Shown here one piece after another: positions 10,922 through 20,206 of a DNA stretch of 50,205 nt. Origin of the DNA: Candidatus Poribacteria bacterium (GTDB taxonomy: Bacteria; Poribacteria; WGA-4E; JAJDTR01). Where the stretch lies: contig JAPPIK010000057.1 in NCBI GenBank assembly GCA_028820655.1, positions 1-50,205 on the forward strand, read 5' to 3'. The first letter of the stretch is position 1. Each line of letters opens with the position of its first letter. A model generated the notes under the pieces. That model was not told the origin of the DNA. It worked only from the letters and a program-made list of their open reading frames with translations, and ran no database searches. Both the position numbers and the translations under genes were made by a program.

Positions 10922-11632
10922 ATGTCTAACCAGAGCTACAGACCCCATGTTTTCTTAAACATGGCGATGAGCATCGACGGAAAGATTTCAACACGCGATG
11001 GCACGGGACCTCGCTTTACGGGCACCGCGGACGAAGTGCGACTGCGAGAGATTCGAACGCACGCCGATGCCATCCTTGTGGGAGCAGGTACGATAATTTC
11101 CGACGATCCGACGTTCACGGAAGACGGAATCTACAAAGACGAGCGTGTTCAACGCGGTCTGTCACCCCAGCCAATCAAGGTAGTCGTCAGCGGTTCCGGG
11201 AGCGTGCCGGAATCTGCTCGTATGTTCGAGCCAAACGGCGCGCCGGCGCTCGTCTTTACTACGACACGCATCCCCTCAAATCGCAAAAAAATGTTGGACA
11301 ACGCAGCAGATGCGGTGCATATTGTAGGGGATGATGAAGTTGATTTCACTCAAATCGTAGAGCTTCTAGGGCGAGATTACAACGTGAAGAACCTGCTAAT
11401 CGAAGGGGGCGGGCAGGTTAACTTCGCGATGTTTCGCGAGCAACTTATCGACGAAGTCTATCTCACTTTGTGTCCGCGAGTGATTGGCGGACGTGATGTC
11501 CCGACGCCTGTTGAAGGGGCGGGGTTCGACTTTATTGACTTAATCGAGCTTGAGTTGTTGGATCATCGCATTGTCGAGGGCGAGAATTTTCTCCATTATC
11601 GCGTGGTACACAGAAATCGAGAAAACGCGTAA
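10922..11632 (+). CDS. RibD C-terminal domain reductase (dihydrofolate-reductase-like)
   Basis: 236 aa from the ATG at 10922. An upstream extension in the same frame overlaps the preceding gene and is not needed. The RibD C-terminal/DHFR-like fold is visible: FLNMAMSIDGKIST near the N-terminus, DAILVGAGTIISDDP (NADPH-binding side), NLLIEGGGQVNFAMF and LTLCPRVIGGRDVPTP. The family includes the reductase that acts on 2,5-diamino-6-ribosylamino-pyrimidinone 5'-phosphate in riboflavin synthesis, plus many stand-alone paralogues of unknown substrate. No deaminase domain is attached and no other rib gene is nearby, so the substrate is uncertain. It follows the C25 gene by 64 bases and faces the minus-strand DUF1854 gene. 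Confidence 0.85.
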   Translation: MSNQSYRPHVFLNMAMSIDGKISTRDGTGPRFTGTADEVRLREIRTHADAILVGAGTIISDDPTFTEDGIYKDERVQRGLSPQPIKVVVSGSGSVPESARMFEPNGAPALVFTTTRIPSNRKKMLDNAADAVHIVGDDEVDFTQIVELLGRDYNVKNLLIEGGGQVNFAMFREQLIDEVYLTLCPRVIGGRDVPTPVEGAGFDFIDLIELELLDHRIVEGENFLHYRVVHRNRENA

Positions 11633-11684
11633 CGTTTAGAGTTGGCTGCGAATCGCCGGTTTCATCGACTAAATTGCGCTTCCG

Positions 11685-12260
11685 CTACAGGTACCGCTGG
11701 ATCTGGGCGAAACTGTTCGGATCCAGTTTACGATAATCCGGTAGATCGTAACGATTGCCGCGAACATCCGTAACGAGAATTCGTGCCGGCGCGACCTGCT
11801 TAATGTTTTGGTGCAGTCCTTGCACAGAGAAGTTGGCTCTTCCCCGTGAGGTATCAACATCCCATTCATGGACGCCAAATCGCTCTTTAACACGGTGAAT
11901 CCTGGTTATGGCGGGCGTGAAATACCGCTTATCTAACTCCTCGAGAACGATCTGGCGGCTTTCAAGATTCAGTTTCGAGGGGTCCACGACTATTCCAATT
12001 TCAACATCATCTCCAACTCCAAGTGAAATATAGTTATCAGGATCGCTGAGCGGGAGAATTCGCCGGAATGTCACGCGCAGATAGCACACTTCATTCCGAA
12101 TTTCAAGTCGCGGCGATCCCATGGGTGAGCGATACAGCCGCACTCTCTCGGGGTTCAAATATTTCGGAACAAAGTCATCGTCATCAAAATCAAGCCCAAA
12201 CTCCGATTTTGTTTCCCTGCCGGGGCTGGCTTTTTGTTCGTGCTGTTTTTCTCGGTGCAT
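11685..12260 (-). CDS. DUF1854 family protein, partner of the adjacent ABC transporter
   Basis: 191 aa. The core (YLRVTFRRILPLSDPDNYISLG, DVEIGIVVDP, VLEELDKRYFTPAITRIHRVKERFG, WDVDTSRGRANFSVQGLHQNI, ILVTDVRGNRYDLPDYRKLD) matches the DUF1854 pattern known beside ABC exporters, including those annotated as cyanophycin-metabolism associated. The first 30 residues are charged and acidic (DFDDDDF). It lies 31 bases downstream of the ABC transporter gene on the same strand, so the two are very likely co-transcribed. Molecular function is unknown. I infer an accessory or regulatory subunit of the transporter. No cyanophycin synthetase or cyanophycinase is present in the window. Confidence 0.85.
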   Translation of the reverse strand: MHREKQHEQKASPGRETKSEFGLDFDDDDFVPKYLNPERVRLYRSPMGSPRLEIRNEVCYLRVTFRRILPLSDPDNYISLGVGDDVEIGIVVDPSKLNLESRQIVLEELDKRYFTPAITRIHRVKERFGVHEWDVDTSRGRANFSVQGLHQNIKQVAPARILVTDVRGNRYDLPDYRKLDPNSFAQIQRYL

Positions 12261-12291
12261 GGTTTACTCCAAAATCTATTCGATTAACGGC

Positions 12292-14613
12292 TTAACGCTC
12301 GACCACTTGAGCTGCGGAACGGATCTCAGAAGCCTCTCGTTGCGTTTCAACTAGCTTAAAGTATATTCCTTTCTTTTCCATTAGTTCTTCATGAGATCCA
12401 CATTCAACACCTCGTCCCTTTTCAATGACAAAGAGACGGTCGGCACTGCGAAGAGTGGAGAGGCGATGCGCAATTGCGAAAGTTGTTCGATTCTGCACCA
12501 GCCGGTCGATCGCTTGTTGGATTTTCTTCTCCGTTTGTACGTCTACCGATGAGGTAGCTTCATCTAGAATCAGGATGCGCGGATTGTGCAGGATCGCCCG
12601 CGCGATAGAGATACGCTGGCGTTCGCCTCCCGAAAGTTGCCCTCCTCGCTCGCCGACTTCCGCGTCATATCCATCGGGAAATTTCACGATGAATTCGTGC
12701 GCATTTGCGGCTTTCGCCGCCGCGATGACTTCCTCCATCGTTGCATCCGGTTTTGCGTAAGATATGTTTTCTGCTATGGAGCCGCTAAAGAGAAACGGTT
12801 CTTGGAGGACAACTCCGGTCTGGCGCCGCAAATCTTCCAGCCGAATCTTTGTAATGTCTTCTCCATCAATGTAGATCCCGCCAGAATCGGGTGAGTAGAA
12901 TCGGCAGACGAGGTTGATCATTGTTGATTTGCCCGCACCGGAATGTCCAACCAAACCGATCATTTCTCCACTCTTCACATGGAGATTGATGTCCCGTAAC
13001 ACGGGTTGATGTGAATCGTAGCCAAAGGTCATGTTTCGAAACTCGACTTCTCCTTTCAGTTCCGGCATTGAGATGAGTGTGCCGTCGTCATACTGTTCCG
13101 GTTGGGAATCAATGACCTCGAAAATTCGTTCGGCGGCAGTCAACGCTCGCGACGCGTAATTGATTAAAGGGCTTATATGCCTTAGAGGTCCGTAGAACAT
13201 CGCCAAGTAGGCGTGAAACAGGAGCAGTGTTCCCAGTGACATGTCACCGACTATCACCTGAAGACCGCCGGCGTACCACGCGATGAGGGTACCTAGTGAT
13301 ACAGTAAAGGCCAACGGAGGATAATAGGTTGCCCACACAGTTTCGGCATAGGTGTCGTAGCGCCGTGCGTCCTCGTTTGCCGTTGAGAACCTGCCTATTT
13401 CTCCGGTTTGCCGACCGAATGCCCTAACAACACGAATACCGGAAATTGAGTCGTTTACGATGTCGAACAACTTGGATCGCCGCCGCCAGGCACGGTGCCA
13501 TAGATGGTGCACCTTCTTCCAAAACCATCTTGCTCCGATAATGATCAGCGGGATCGGAATGAGGATGAGACAGGACAAGTTCCAGTTTTCCGAGAAGAGC
13601 ACGACGCCAATACCGAAGATCATCAACAAATCAACGGCAACAAATTGAAGAAAGTCTAGCATGAACCATTCAAGACGCTGGCTGTCTTCGGTGATGTGGG
13701 AGATTACGGTTCCCGTCTTGCGTTTATCGAAGAATCGTATGGCAAGACTGTGAAGTCGATTATAGACTTGGCTTCGGATATCAGCTGTCAGACGAATCGT
13801 CAACCATGCGCTTAAGCGACCGAGCAAGACGTCATTGATTGAGGTTATAATGTGAACTGTCAGGAGGCATCCGACGGCGGCGATCAAAGCTATGGAAGCG
13901 GTTCCAACCTCTCGAAACAATTGACCCAATCGCGTCTCTGAAACCTCGCCGGCCGTTCTAGCAGCATCGTTCAACGCCAACACATCGTCCACCAAAATGC
14001 GCATGAAATGGGGCGGCACAAGCTGGAGTGCGGTGGAGCCAATCACCGCGAGCATCAACATTGCGGCAGCAAACTTGTACGGCTTCAGATAAACCAGAAT
14101 CCGCAACAGCACGCGATGCTTCTTTGTGCAAGCAGGACAGGGCGAGAACTCATCACGCAGCGGCAAGCCACACGTTTGGCAGAATTTCCTTTCTTCTTTG
14201 TAATTCCAAGCCGGCGCTTCGTCTCTTTTGCCTTGTCGATGTTCGATTTCTTCACTCAAGAACTGTGCGATATACCCGAGTTTCGGGGCGAGTCCGTTGG
14301 AATATCGAAGGAAATCAAGGGCGTCCGCCTCCTTCTCGAGAACAATGATTCCTCCATCAACAACCGGTTCCGCCCGTATTGCTGTTACTTCCTTATACCG
14401 GACTCGATTTAGGATTGTTCCCGTTGCGTCGAGCGCCAACACGTCCGTCTCGGTGAGTACGAACCAGCCTTCACCAAACGAGCCGTCGGGTTCAACATCG
14501 GTTCGCGCTGCAAAGCGCACAGTTTCGATACCAATGTCTTTGTCTCGTAGAGCGCTCTCAATTACGCCGGGTAGAGTGTCCAACGCCGGTTTTTCGTTAT
14601 CTGTTGTTGACAT
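12292..14613 (-). CDS. ABC exporter (fused permease-ATPase) with N-terminal PH-like and zinc-ribbon regions
   Basis: 773 aa half-transporter. Residues 1-130 form a beta-rich region that resembles a PH-like domain by pattern. Residues 145-162 carry two CxxC pairs (Cys145, 148, 159, 162), a zinc-ribbon-like knuckle. The six-helix exporter domain spans about 175-470, and the ATPase is the last ~260 residues, with Walker A GLVGHSGAGKST, Q-loop VLQEPFLF, signature LSGGERQRI, Walker B ILILDEATSSVD and switch His in IAHRLSTL. All ATPase motifs are intact, so it should function as a homodimer in the inner membrane. The substrate cannot be read from sequence. Pairing with DUF1854 matches the cyanophycin-associated ABC type. 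The N-terminal extension is absent from ordinary MsbA-like exporters. Confidence 0.92.
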   Translation of the reverse strand: MSTTDNEKPALDTLPGVIESALRDKDIGIETVRFAARTDVEPDGSFGEGWFVLTETDVLALDATGTILNRVRYKEVTAIRAEPVVDGGIIVLEKEADALDFLRYSNGLAPKLGYIAQFLSEEIEHRQGKRDEAPAWNYKEERKFCQTCGLPLRDEFSPCPACTKKHRVLLRILVYLKPYKFAAAMLMLAVIGSTALQLVPPHFMRILVDDVLALNDAARTAGEVSETRLGQLFREVGTASIALIAAVGCLLTVHIITSINDVLLGRLSAWLTIRLTADIRSQVYNRLHSLAIRFFDKRKTGTVISHITEDSQRLEWFMLDFLQFVAVDLLMIFGIGVVLFSENWNLSCLILIPIPLIIIGARWFWKKVHHLWHRAWRRRSKLFDIVNDSISGIRVVRAFGRQTGEIGRFSTANEDARRYDTYAETVWATYYPPLAFTVSLGTLIAWYAGGLQVIVGDMSLGTLLLFHAYLAMFYGPLRHISPLINYASRALTAAERIFEVIDSQPEQYDDGTLISMPELKGEVEFRNMTFGYDSHQPVLRDINLHVKSGEMIGLVGHSGAGKSTMINLVCRFYSPDSGGIYIDGEDITKIRLEDLRRQTGVVLQEPFLFSGSIAENISYAKPDATMEEVIAAAKAANAHEFIVKFPDGYDAEVGERGGQLSGGERQRISIARAILHNPRILILDEATSSVDVQTEKKIQQAIDRLVQNRTTFAIAHRLSTLRSADRLFVIEKGRGVECGSHEELMEKKGIYFKLVETQREASEIRSAAQVVER

Positions 14614-15260
14614 TCACATCTCCGGTGACAGGAAGTGAATCTGGATATCGGGTCAAATTTGACTTTGACATCAGGCTCGTGATTTAAGGTCCGGCAGCGC
14701 TGATTTTTCATTGTAACTGTGTGAAATATTCCAGTACAGTGTTTTAGTCCCGAGTCTTTCACTATTCCGCAAAATAGGATGCACTTTTTGCGAGTTTTGC
14801 GAAAAAAATGTGATGATCGGGGAAATTGCAGATGTTGACCGCCCCTGCTTGAAATTGCCAACCGAGTATGGCAATTCGGGGCAACAGCAGGGAATGTAAT
14901 CTGCCTTGTGGTTCAACACTAATGTCCCGCGTATCATTGCTCCGCAGTGGTCAACTAAACAATAGCTTCTTTACAGGGCGAGATATCCAAGCAAATCCAC
15001 TGAAGCCTCAAAAGTTCGAATCAATTCGAAATCTAACCATCGCATCTGAAAAGAGCAGGTCAAATCCACACCCCTTGTTCATTAGTACGGGATACGGGCA
15101 ATGGGCGGTTGCTTCACTCCTTCTTGCCTTATCCGTAAAAGTGTAGTAATATCCTGTCGAGACTTGATCAAAACTAGATTGATGCCATTAGGTTGCAACT
15201 AAAGTGTCTCCGTAACGGGCGGATCCGAACTACCAATCATTTAAAGAGAAAAACTCCAAA
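14614..15260. other. Intergenic region between divergent genes, nothing recognised
   Basis: About 650 bases between the minus-strand ABC gene and the plus-strand gene at 15261. It must hold both promoters, but I see no convincing -35/-10 pair. The 92-codon open frame at 14868-15146 has no recognisable family or strong start signal and is probably chance. Confidence 0.4.
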
Positions 15261-15821
15261 ATGGTTAATGCCACTGAAAATGACAGAAATCAGATCGTCG
15301 AAAACCTTAGAATACTTGGCATCTGTTACTTAGCTTCAGGTGAAATGAATAAGGAGGCAAGAAATCGTCTCTCTCCGCGGGTTTTAATCAAGCGAATCGC
15401 AGAGGATTCGGACCCGCGTCTTCGGCTAGCTCTTATTGCTCTATTTATTCGGCATCCGCAACACTCCACGATTGTGTCAGACCTTGTAGGACAGTTAAAC
15501 GAACCGGCACGTACAGAACTGAAGACGTTTTATACGGCTGCAGTATACCTACAACGATTCTGGATGCCTCGGTTAAAACTTTACATCAAAGACTTTCCAC
15601 TTCTCCCAGATCTGTATTCTCAGGAACTCTCCCTTCCCAAACCTGAAGACCGACACGGTAAGAACGGTCTGTATGCACTCGCAGATTGGCATGCGAGTCG
15701 ATCACCGTACCACTTCAACTGGCGCGCCTCTTATCTCAAAGTGATGGATTTACTATTTGCCCAGTTAAGAATGGAGAACAACTATGAGTTTTCGCGATGC
15801 GGTGAATCGCAACCGTATTGA
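15261..15821 (+). CDS. Unknown protein paired with a nucleotidyltransferase (possible antitoxin or partner)
   Basis: 186 aa with no recognised domain. The middle is helical and hydrophobic-rich (LRLALIALFIRHP, VSDLVGQLNEPARTELKTFYTAAVYLQRFW). A more polar C-terminal half contains DWHASRSPYHFNWRASYLKV. The ATG at 15261 begins the frame after an A-rich stretch (aaagagaaaaactccaaa). The 3' end overlaps the DUF6036-like gene by 38 bases, which implies translational coupling. In bicistrons with MNT/AbiEii-like nucleotidyltransferases the upstream gene is often the antitoxin or regulator, so that role is possible here. That rests on gene order only. Confidence 0.7.
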   Translation: MVNATENDRNQIVENLRILGICYLASGEMNKEARNRLSPRVLIKRIAEDSDPRLRLALIALFIRHPQHSTIVSDLVGQLNEPARTELKTFYTAAVYLQRFWMPRLKLYIKDFPLLPDLYSQELSLPKPEDRHGKNGLYALADWHASRSPYHFNWRASYLKVMDLLFAQLRMENNYEFSRCGESQPY

Positions 15822-16335
15822 GGGGTTCCTTAACCAACTTGGAAAGCGATTTCGGGGTGCAGGGCAAGTTTATCTCGTTGGCGGGACAACGATGGTTTAT
15901 GAAGGATTCCGCACACAGACTCTAGACATTGACATCGCTTTTGAATTGGACCCTAAAGACCACACTGAATTTATTCATGTCGTGCGCGAACTCAAGGAGG
16001 AGATGCAAATAAATGTAGAGGAAGCCTCGCCGCGTCACTTTATCCCACTGCCATCCGGCTACGAGACGCGCTGCCAGTTCTTGGGGCATTACGGGAAGAT
16101 TGAGGTATTTCATTTTGATCCTTACAGCATGGCGCTCAGCAAAATCGAACGTGCAACTGCAGAAGATTTCTCAGACGTGTTGGCACTTCTCAAGCACAAT
16201 TGGATACAGATTGAGATGCTTGAAGAAGCGTTCCGCGATATTCTCCCCCGATATGCCAGCGAGAGTCTGAAGGGTGATTCACTTGAGTTTAAACGGAAGT
16301 TTTCGGCACTCAAACAGATGTGGGAGACTGAATAG
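15784..16335 (+). CDS. DUF6036 / AbiEii-like nucleotidyltransferase
   Basis: 183 aa. The Pol-beta-type nucleotidyltransferase signature is clear: VYLVGGTTMVYEGFR (Gly33-Gly34) followed by TLDIDI, with acidic residues Asp48 and Asp50. The third strand may be RCQFLGHYGKIEVFHFD. A helical C-terminus (ERATAEDFSDVLALLKH) is typical of DUF6036/AbiEii-like proteins, in which a KxxR and D motif holds the nucleotide. The ATG is preceded by ggagaa and lies inside the end of the upstream gene. Related proteins act as toxins that modify tRNA or other targets. Activity here is inferred from the family only. Confidence 0.82.
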   Translation: MSFRDAVNRNRIEGFLNQLGKRFRGAGQVYLVGGTTMVYEGFRTQTLDIDIAFELDPKDHTEFIHVVRELKEEMQINVEEASPRHFIPLPSGYETRCQFLGHYGKIEVFHFDPYSMALSKIERATAEDFSDVLALLKHNWIQIEMLEEAFRDILPRYASESLKGDSLEFKRKFSALKQMWETE

Positions 16336-16419
16336 ACCGTAGCGCTATTTGAACGAACCTCTTGATTTCGATTGAATCATTGCGAGGGCACGTTGGCATT
16401 CATGTGAGATGTATCCGTA

Positions 16420-16473
16420 TTCGTAGGGGCGAGTTCCCTCGCCCAATGGGTTGGGAGACCCAACCCCTACGAA
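16420..16473. repeat. 54-bp palindromic mini-element with nested hairpins
   Basis: Outer arms TTCGTAGGGG (16420-16429) and CCCCTACGAA (16464-16473) are perfect inverted repeats. Inside lie two more hairpins: GGGCGAG/CTCGCCC with loop ttcc (16427-16444) and GGGTTGGG/CCCAACCC with loop aga (1648-55/59-66 within the 16400s). The inner hairpins compete with the outer stem. This looks like a non-autonomous REP- or MITE-like element. It sits between two convergent genes and could also slow transcription. Confidence 0.75.
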
Positions 16474-16532
16474 GAATCCTGCGATTGTGCAGTCCTCTTA
16501 ATGGTCATGTTGCGATAAAATGTCATTGGAGT

Positions 16533-18374
16533 CTAGTTATCATCCTCACGTTCGCTGAGCAATTCACCGCGCGCTAACCTCTCAGCGTTCTCCGTTGACC
16601 AAAGTATTCCTTTCATCAGTTTTTGCGCCGTGATGTATCTGGTGGCCGCCAAGAGATGCATTCTTCTCTCCATCGGGTCATCAGACAGGTCATAGTGTCT
16701 AAACGCAACTTCGAGCACCTGGAACATGTGAAGTTCCGCGTCTTCACGAAGCAGAATGTGAGCGAGTGTGCGTCGAAGTCTGCCAACATCATGCCCTTCC
16801 TCGAGGTATTGGCTGACGAGAATCTCTGCCTCAAAGACCTTTTGAAAGTCTGCAAACTCTTGGAGTCGATCCAGCATTTTATCCACAGAAGCGAATTGTT
16901 CGTCGAGTCGCTGTCCTAGGGCCGGAACGCGGGCAGCAGGCATGTTTAACCAACGTACGTACGCTAAGAAGACCGCACCGTGAAAGATTCCCCTTAGCAG
17001 TTCTTTGCTTGGCGCATAATGAAAGGCGCAGTAAAGCGCATGAGCGTAAGAATATATGTTCGCTACATCGTGCCAGTCTCCTTCATTCTTCAGGTGAAAA
17101 CGCGCAGTGCGAATAGCGGACGCGTAAGTCATCGCACGGCAAATGTCAACCGGATTTACACCAGCACGCAACTTCCGCTCAATTTCCTCGACAATCGGTG
17201 CGAACTCGCTGCCAAGCAGGGTTTGCGTAAAATCCGATATGTCGAGAGAATCGTGACACGATTGATTCTCGGTCCAAATATCATCAAGCCGCTCAAAAAC
17301 CGGCTCCAAGACTGGTACGGCGTCCGCCCAACGGGATGTTTCCTCGTGCCGGGTCCGACTGACAAGATCGACAACAATGGGGCGCAACATCTCATGAGCG
17401 CCGTCCCACTCTACATAATCCAGCGCTTCAAACATTTTGTTGGCGAAGTCAAGAGCGTGACCATCCCCAGTGAAGTAGAAGTCGGTAGCCGCGGTAAAGA
17501 CAAAATCGGCAATCACTGATTTATCATGACCACGATCTCGAAGCGTCAGCAAGATACGTTCGGCTGCCCCGGAATGACGCTTATCAACGAAATACCGAAA
17601 CCACCGTTTTAAGGTAGTGAGATCGTGCTCGTCATCCGTGCGTGGGAATGGTGCACGATATGGACGCGAACTGCCCGTTGTACGATTGCTAATCTGTGTT
17701 AGTCCGTGTACCAGAAACAGGTTATGGTCTCTGTCGTCTACTTCATTCCAAAGGTTCGCCGCAAGTGTAAGGATGGCGACACCGGACGACCAGCCATCGC
17801 TGCTCTTGTTGGCACCGTAGTAAAGTCCCTGCTGTATAATCTCTTGTGGCGTTGCTCCCGCATCATTAAGTGCCGTCACCGCCTTCGCGATAAAGAACGA
17901 ACTTCGATCTTTAAGTCCACGCTCCAGCGCGCGCTTTCCCCGGTCTATTACGCGGCGTTGTGCCGCTTCTTTCTCTCCGCGAGCTAATCCGACGTACAAA
18001 TTGCCGTCGTCTTGCAATTCAACGGGAAAGGCTTTCAAGTCATCACCGAAAGCCAAGAAGCATCCACCAGATTTCAGGTCGAATTCCCAGTGATGCCAGT
18101 GACAGATTAGCACGCCGTCTCTGACACTACCTTCCGACATTGGATAGCCCATGTGCGGACAGCGATTGTCTAAGGCGAAAAATTTTTCGCCGTATCGGAA
18201 AACTGCGAGATGCGTACCATTCACATGAAATGGTTTGCCTTCTCCTTGTTCAAAGGATTGTGCGGGGCATAGTTTGTGATACACGAGATCGGTTTGGTCT
18301 ACAAATTCGACTGGCGGATCATCAATATGGATTGAACTAGCTGTGGTCTCTTGCGGGGCGACAGTTGAAGCCAT
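16533..18374 (-). CDS. Rieske [2Fe-2S] protein fused to a long helical domain
   Basis: 613 aa. Residues about 30-140 are a Rieske domain: CPHMG (Cys72, His74) and CHWHHWEF (Cys91, His94) are the C-x-H...C-x2-H cluster ligands. The remaining ~450 residues contain no catalytic-domain signature of a ring-hydroxylating oxygenase. They are alpha-helical, repeat-like and rich in His and Asp (for example TGDGHALDFANKMFEALDYVEWDGAHEML). The ATG at 18374 has an AGGAGG ribosome site 8-9 bases upstream. A second, stand-alone Rieske gene lies 218 bases upstream on the same strand. It may carry electrons or serve as a sensor. The helical domain's function is unknown. Confidence 0.85.
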   Translation of the reverse strand: MASTVAPQETTASSIHIDDPPVEFVDQTDLVYHKLCPAQSFEQGEGKPFHVNGTHLAVFRYGEKFFALDNRCPHMGYPMSEGSVRDGVLICHWHHWEFDLKSGGCFLAFGDDLKAFPVELQDDGNLYVGLARGEKEAAQRRVIDRGKRALERGLKDRSSFFIAKAVTALNDAGATPQEIIQQGLYYGANKSSDGWSSGVAILTLAANLWNEVDDRDHNLFLVHGLTQISNRTTGSSRPYRAPFPRTDDEHDLTTLKRWFRYFVDKRHSGAAERILLTLRDRGHDKSVIADFVFTAATDFYFTGDGHALDFANKMFEALDYVEWDGAHEMLRPIVVDLVSRTRHEETSRWADAVPVLEPVFERLDDIWTENQSCHDSLDISDFTQTLLGSEFAPIVEEIERKLRAGVNPVDICRAMTYASAIRTARFHLKNEGDWHDVANIYSYAHALYCAFHYAPSKELLRGIFHGAVFLAYVRWLNMPAARVPALGQRLDEQFASVDKMLDRLQEFADFQKVFEAEILVSQYLEEGHDVGRLRRTLAHILLREDAELHMFQVLEVAFRHYDLSDDPMERRMHLLAATRYITAQKLMKGILWSTENAERLARGELLSEREDDN

Positions 18375-18592
18375 GACGCGTACCTCCTAGTTGGATAACG
18401 GTTGCCTGACCTATTGACAAGCACCGCGCCGGACAGTCTAGATCATTGGGAGAAATCTACTATACACGCTTCTCAACGCTCGGCGCTGATACTACGGGAG
18501 TGGCAATGACCGAGTTGTTGGTTCGTAACAGGACGGTAGTTAATGGTGCATCGGGTTAATTCCTAGGAAAATGACTACCATGTAATCGAAGG

Positions 18593-18973
18593 TTAAGCCT
18601 CCATCTTCGCGTATACGGGCGAGTTGACATCTACTAGAATATTGTCTCCCTCTACTTTTACGGGATACGTCGCGATGCAGGTTTGCCCAGGCCAAACACA
18701 CTTCCCAGTTTTTACATCAAATTCCCACATGTGGAGCGGGCAAGTTATAACATTATCGTTCAGGAATCCATAGCTCAAAACTCCTCCGAGGTGCGGGCAG
18801 ATGTTGTTCATGGCATGGAATTCACCGGCGACATTGTATATTCCCACCAAAACTCCTTCAACTTTGACACCGATGCCGCGGCCCACTTGGATTTCATCGG
18901 TTTTCGCAGCTTGCGCAAATTGGCCCATTCGCAACTTCCTTTCAGCTAATGCTTCTATCTCTTCAATAGACAT
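18593..18973 (-). CDS. Rieske [2Fe-2S] ferredoxin-type protein
   Basis: 126 aa, the size of a stand-alone Rieske ferredoxin. Cluster ligands are Cys59 and His61 in ICPHLGG, and Cys78 and His81 in TCPLHMWEFD. The fold is completed by KTGKCVWPGQTCIATYPVKVEGDNILVDV. A short helical N-terminal extension (IEEIEALAERKLRMGQFAQAAK) precedes the domain. It probably passes electrons to an oxygenase. Candidates in the window are the fused Rieske protein downstream or the PhyH/amidohydrolase region, though PhyH enzymes do not need a ferredoxin. Confidence 0.9.
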   Translation of the reverse strand: MSIEEIEALAERKLRMGQFAQAAKTDEIQVGRGIGVKVEGVLVGIYNVAGEFHAMNNICPHLGGVLSYGFLNDNVITCPLHMWEFDVKTGKCVWPGQTCIATYPVKVEGDNILVDVNSPVYAKMEA

Positions 18974-19140
18974 CTTTCCAAAATAACGTCAGTAGTTTCT
19001 GGATTTGTTCACAGTCTCGATTAACCAACCGCGCAAATGCACAGTCAAGAGATTGAAGGAATGTACTTATATGCCTGTTTACCTGCTTGTCTTCTCACTT
19101 CCGGCCTCAAGCCTCCGTATCTTTGTGAATTGACTAATGC

Positions 19141-19227
19141 GTGTTGCTACCTTTCGCCCCTCTGGGGCTTTGGTGAGTGTGTATTCGGTGTTGCTATACA
19201 CCTGCCGCCCCTCTGGGGCTATGTGAG
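19141..19227. repeat. Paired REP-like hairpins (GCCCC-TCT-GGGGC doublet)
   Basis: Two related units of about 37-40 bp. Each starts GTGTTGCTA and has the perfect palindrome GCCCC-TCT-GGGGC (19156-19168 and 19207-19219) followed by a G/T-rich tail ending GTGAG. Palindrome spacing is 51 bases. The same layout with different stem sequence recurs at 32942-33007. A weaker relative occurs near 50031-50053. Confidence 0.75.
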
Positions 19228-19698
19228 TTGATTCAATAAATTTTTTAATGCTCTATTCTGCTAGAGGGAAAGGAAAATCACTTCAATTTTAGCTTAAAAC
19301 CAGTGGATTATTAATCGTCTGCAACAAAGGTTAATTTGGAAAGATGTCTATTAAAGATTTTATCACGTCTTTCTCGTATTACTCAACCAAATTGTGATTT
19401 TCTGCGTAAGATTCTCCCCATCGCATATACGAAAATGTTCAGCGCTTTCATGCTCCATGCATACATTGATTCGACTTTGTACATTCGAGAAGCATAACAA
19501 GCGGTATCAATCAATCGACCTAGAAAAGGGGATAAGATTTTTACCGTATATTTTTTTCGGTGGACCATCGAAAAAGTCGAATCCGCTTCTGCATCCCAGA
19601 ACCGGTATGTTACTCACCGGATGCAGTAGAAAAGATTGCTAAGGGTCTCTGAAGCCATGAAGGCCGAGAAATCTCTTTGGATACTCTATCGCCTTGGG

Positions 19699-19983
19699 AT
19701 CTCGATCGCGCTCTCTTTCCACTCGCTTGATCGGGCATTATTCATTCTCGTGATCTCCTAAAGATGGAGCGGGGAGATTGCTCCTGCAGCGACTTACACC
19801 TGTCGCCCCGATGGGTCTTTTTCAAGCGGGGTGAATCCATGTTGCTACACACCTTAAAATTTCTATCGCGCTCGCTGTCCTCTTGCTTGATCACCGCTGG
19901 CGCTTTTGGATTCTGGTCCGCGGGGGATTTTGTATGGGATCTCTATGGGAGTTCTATCGCGGTCGTTATTCACTCGTTTGATC
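19699..19983. repeat. Three imperfect copies of a ~32-bp direct repeat
   Basis: Copies at 19699-19732, 19861-19892 and 19952-19983 share the pattern tctatcgcg-ctcg, then tcactcg or tcttgc, then ttgatc. Spacing is irregular (162 and 91 bases), so this is not CRISPR-like. Origin unknown. Confidence 0.45.
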
Positions 19984-20206
19984 TATTCACTCCCTTAATT
20001 CCACCCTACAGATGTATAAAATCTGTTCGCCAAAAAAACTAAATGGGTAATCCAACACAGCTTTCGGACTGCGGTTGCAATTGCCGGCAATGAACCATAG
20101 TCATTTCAAACAGGGATTATACATTCAAAACTTATAGAGAACGCTTTGTAGCAACGCAGTCTATTGTCTATCTTTCTAGTGCAAGTTCTACATGCGCCAG
20201 CATATC

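Noticed and set aside
14868-15146. 92-codon open frame between divergent genes
   Set aside because: No family or start signal; codon pattern unlike neighbouring genes.
18392-18420. TTGTCA-N17-TATCCA on the minus strand as promoter of the fused Rieske gene
   Set aside because: Transcription would start at about the ribosome site (cctcct on the plus strand at 18384-18389), leaving too short a leader.
19699-19983. Possible CRISPR-like array
   Set aside because: Only three imperfect copies with irregular spacing, no spacer pattern and no cas genes.
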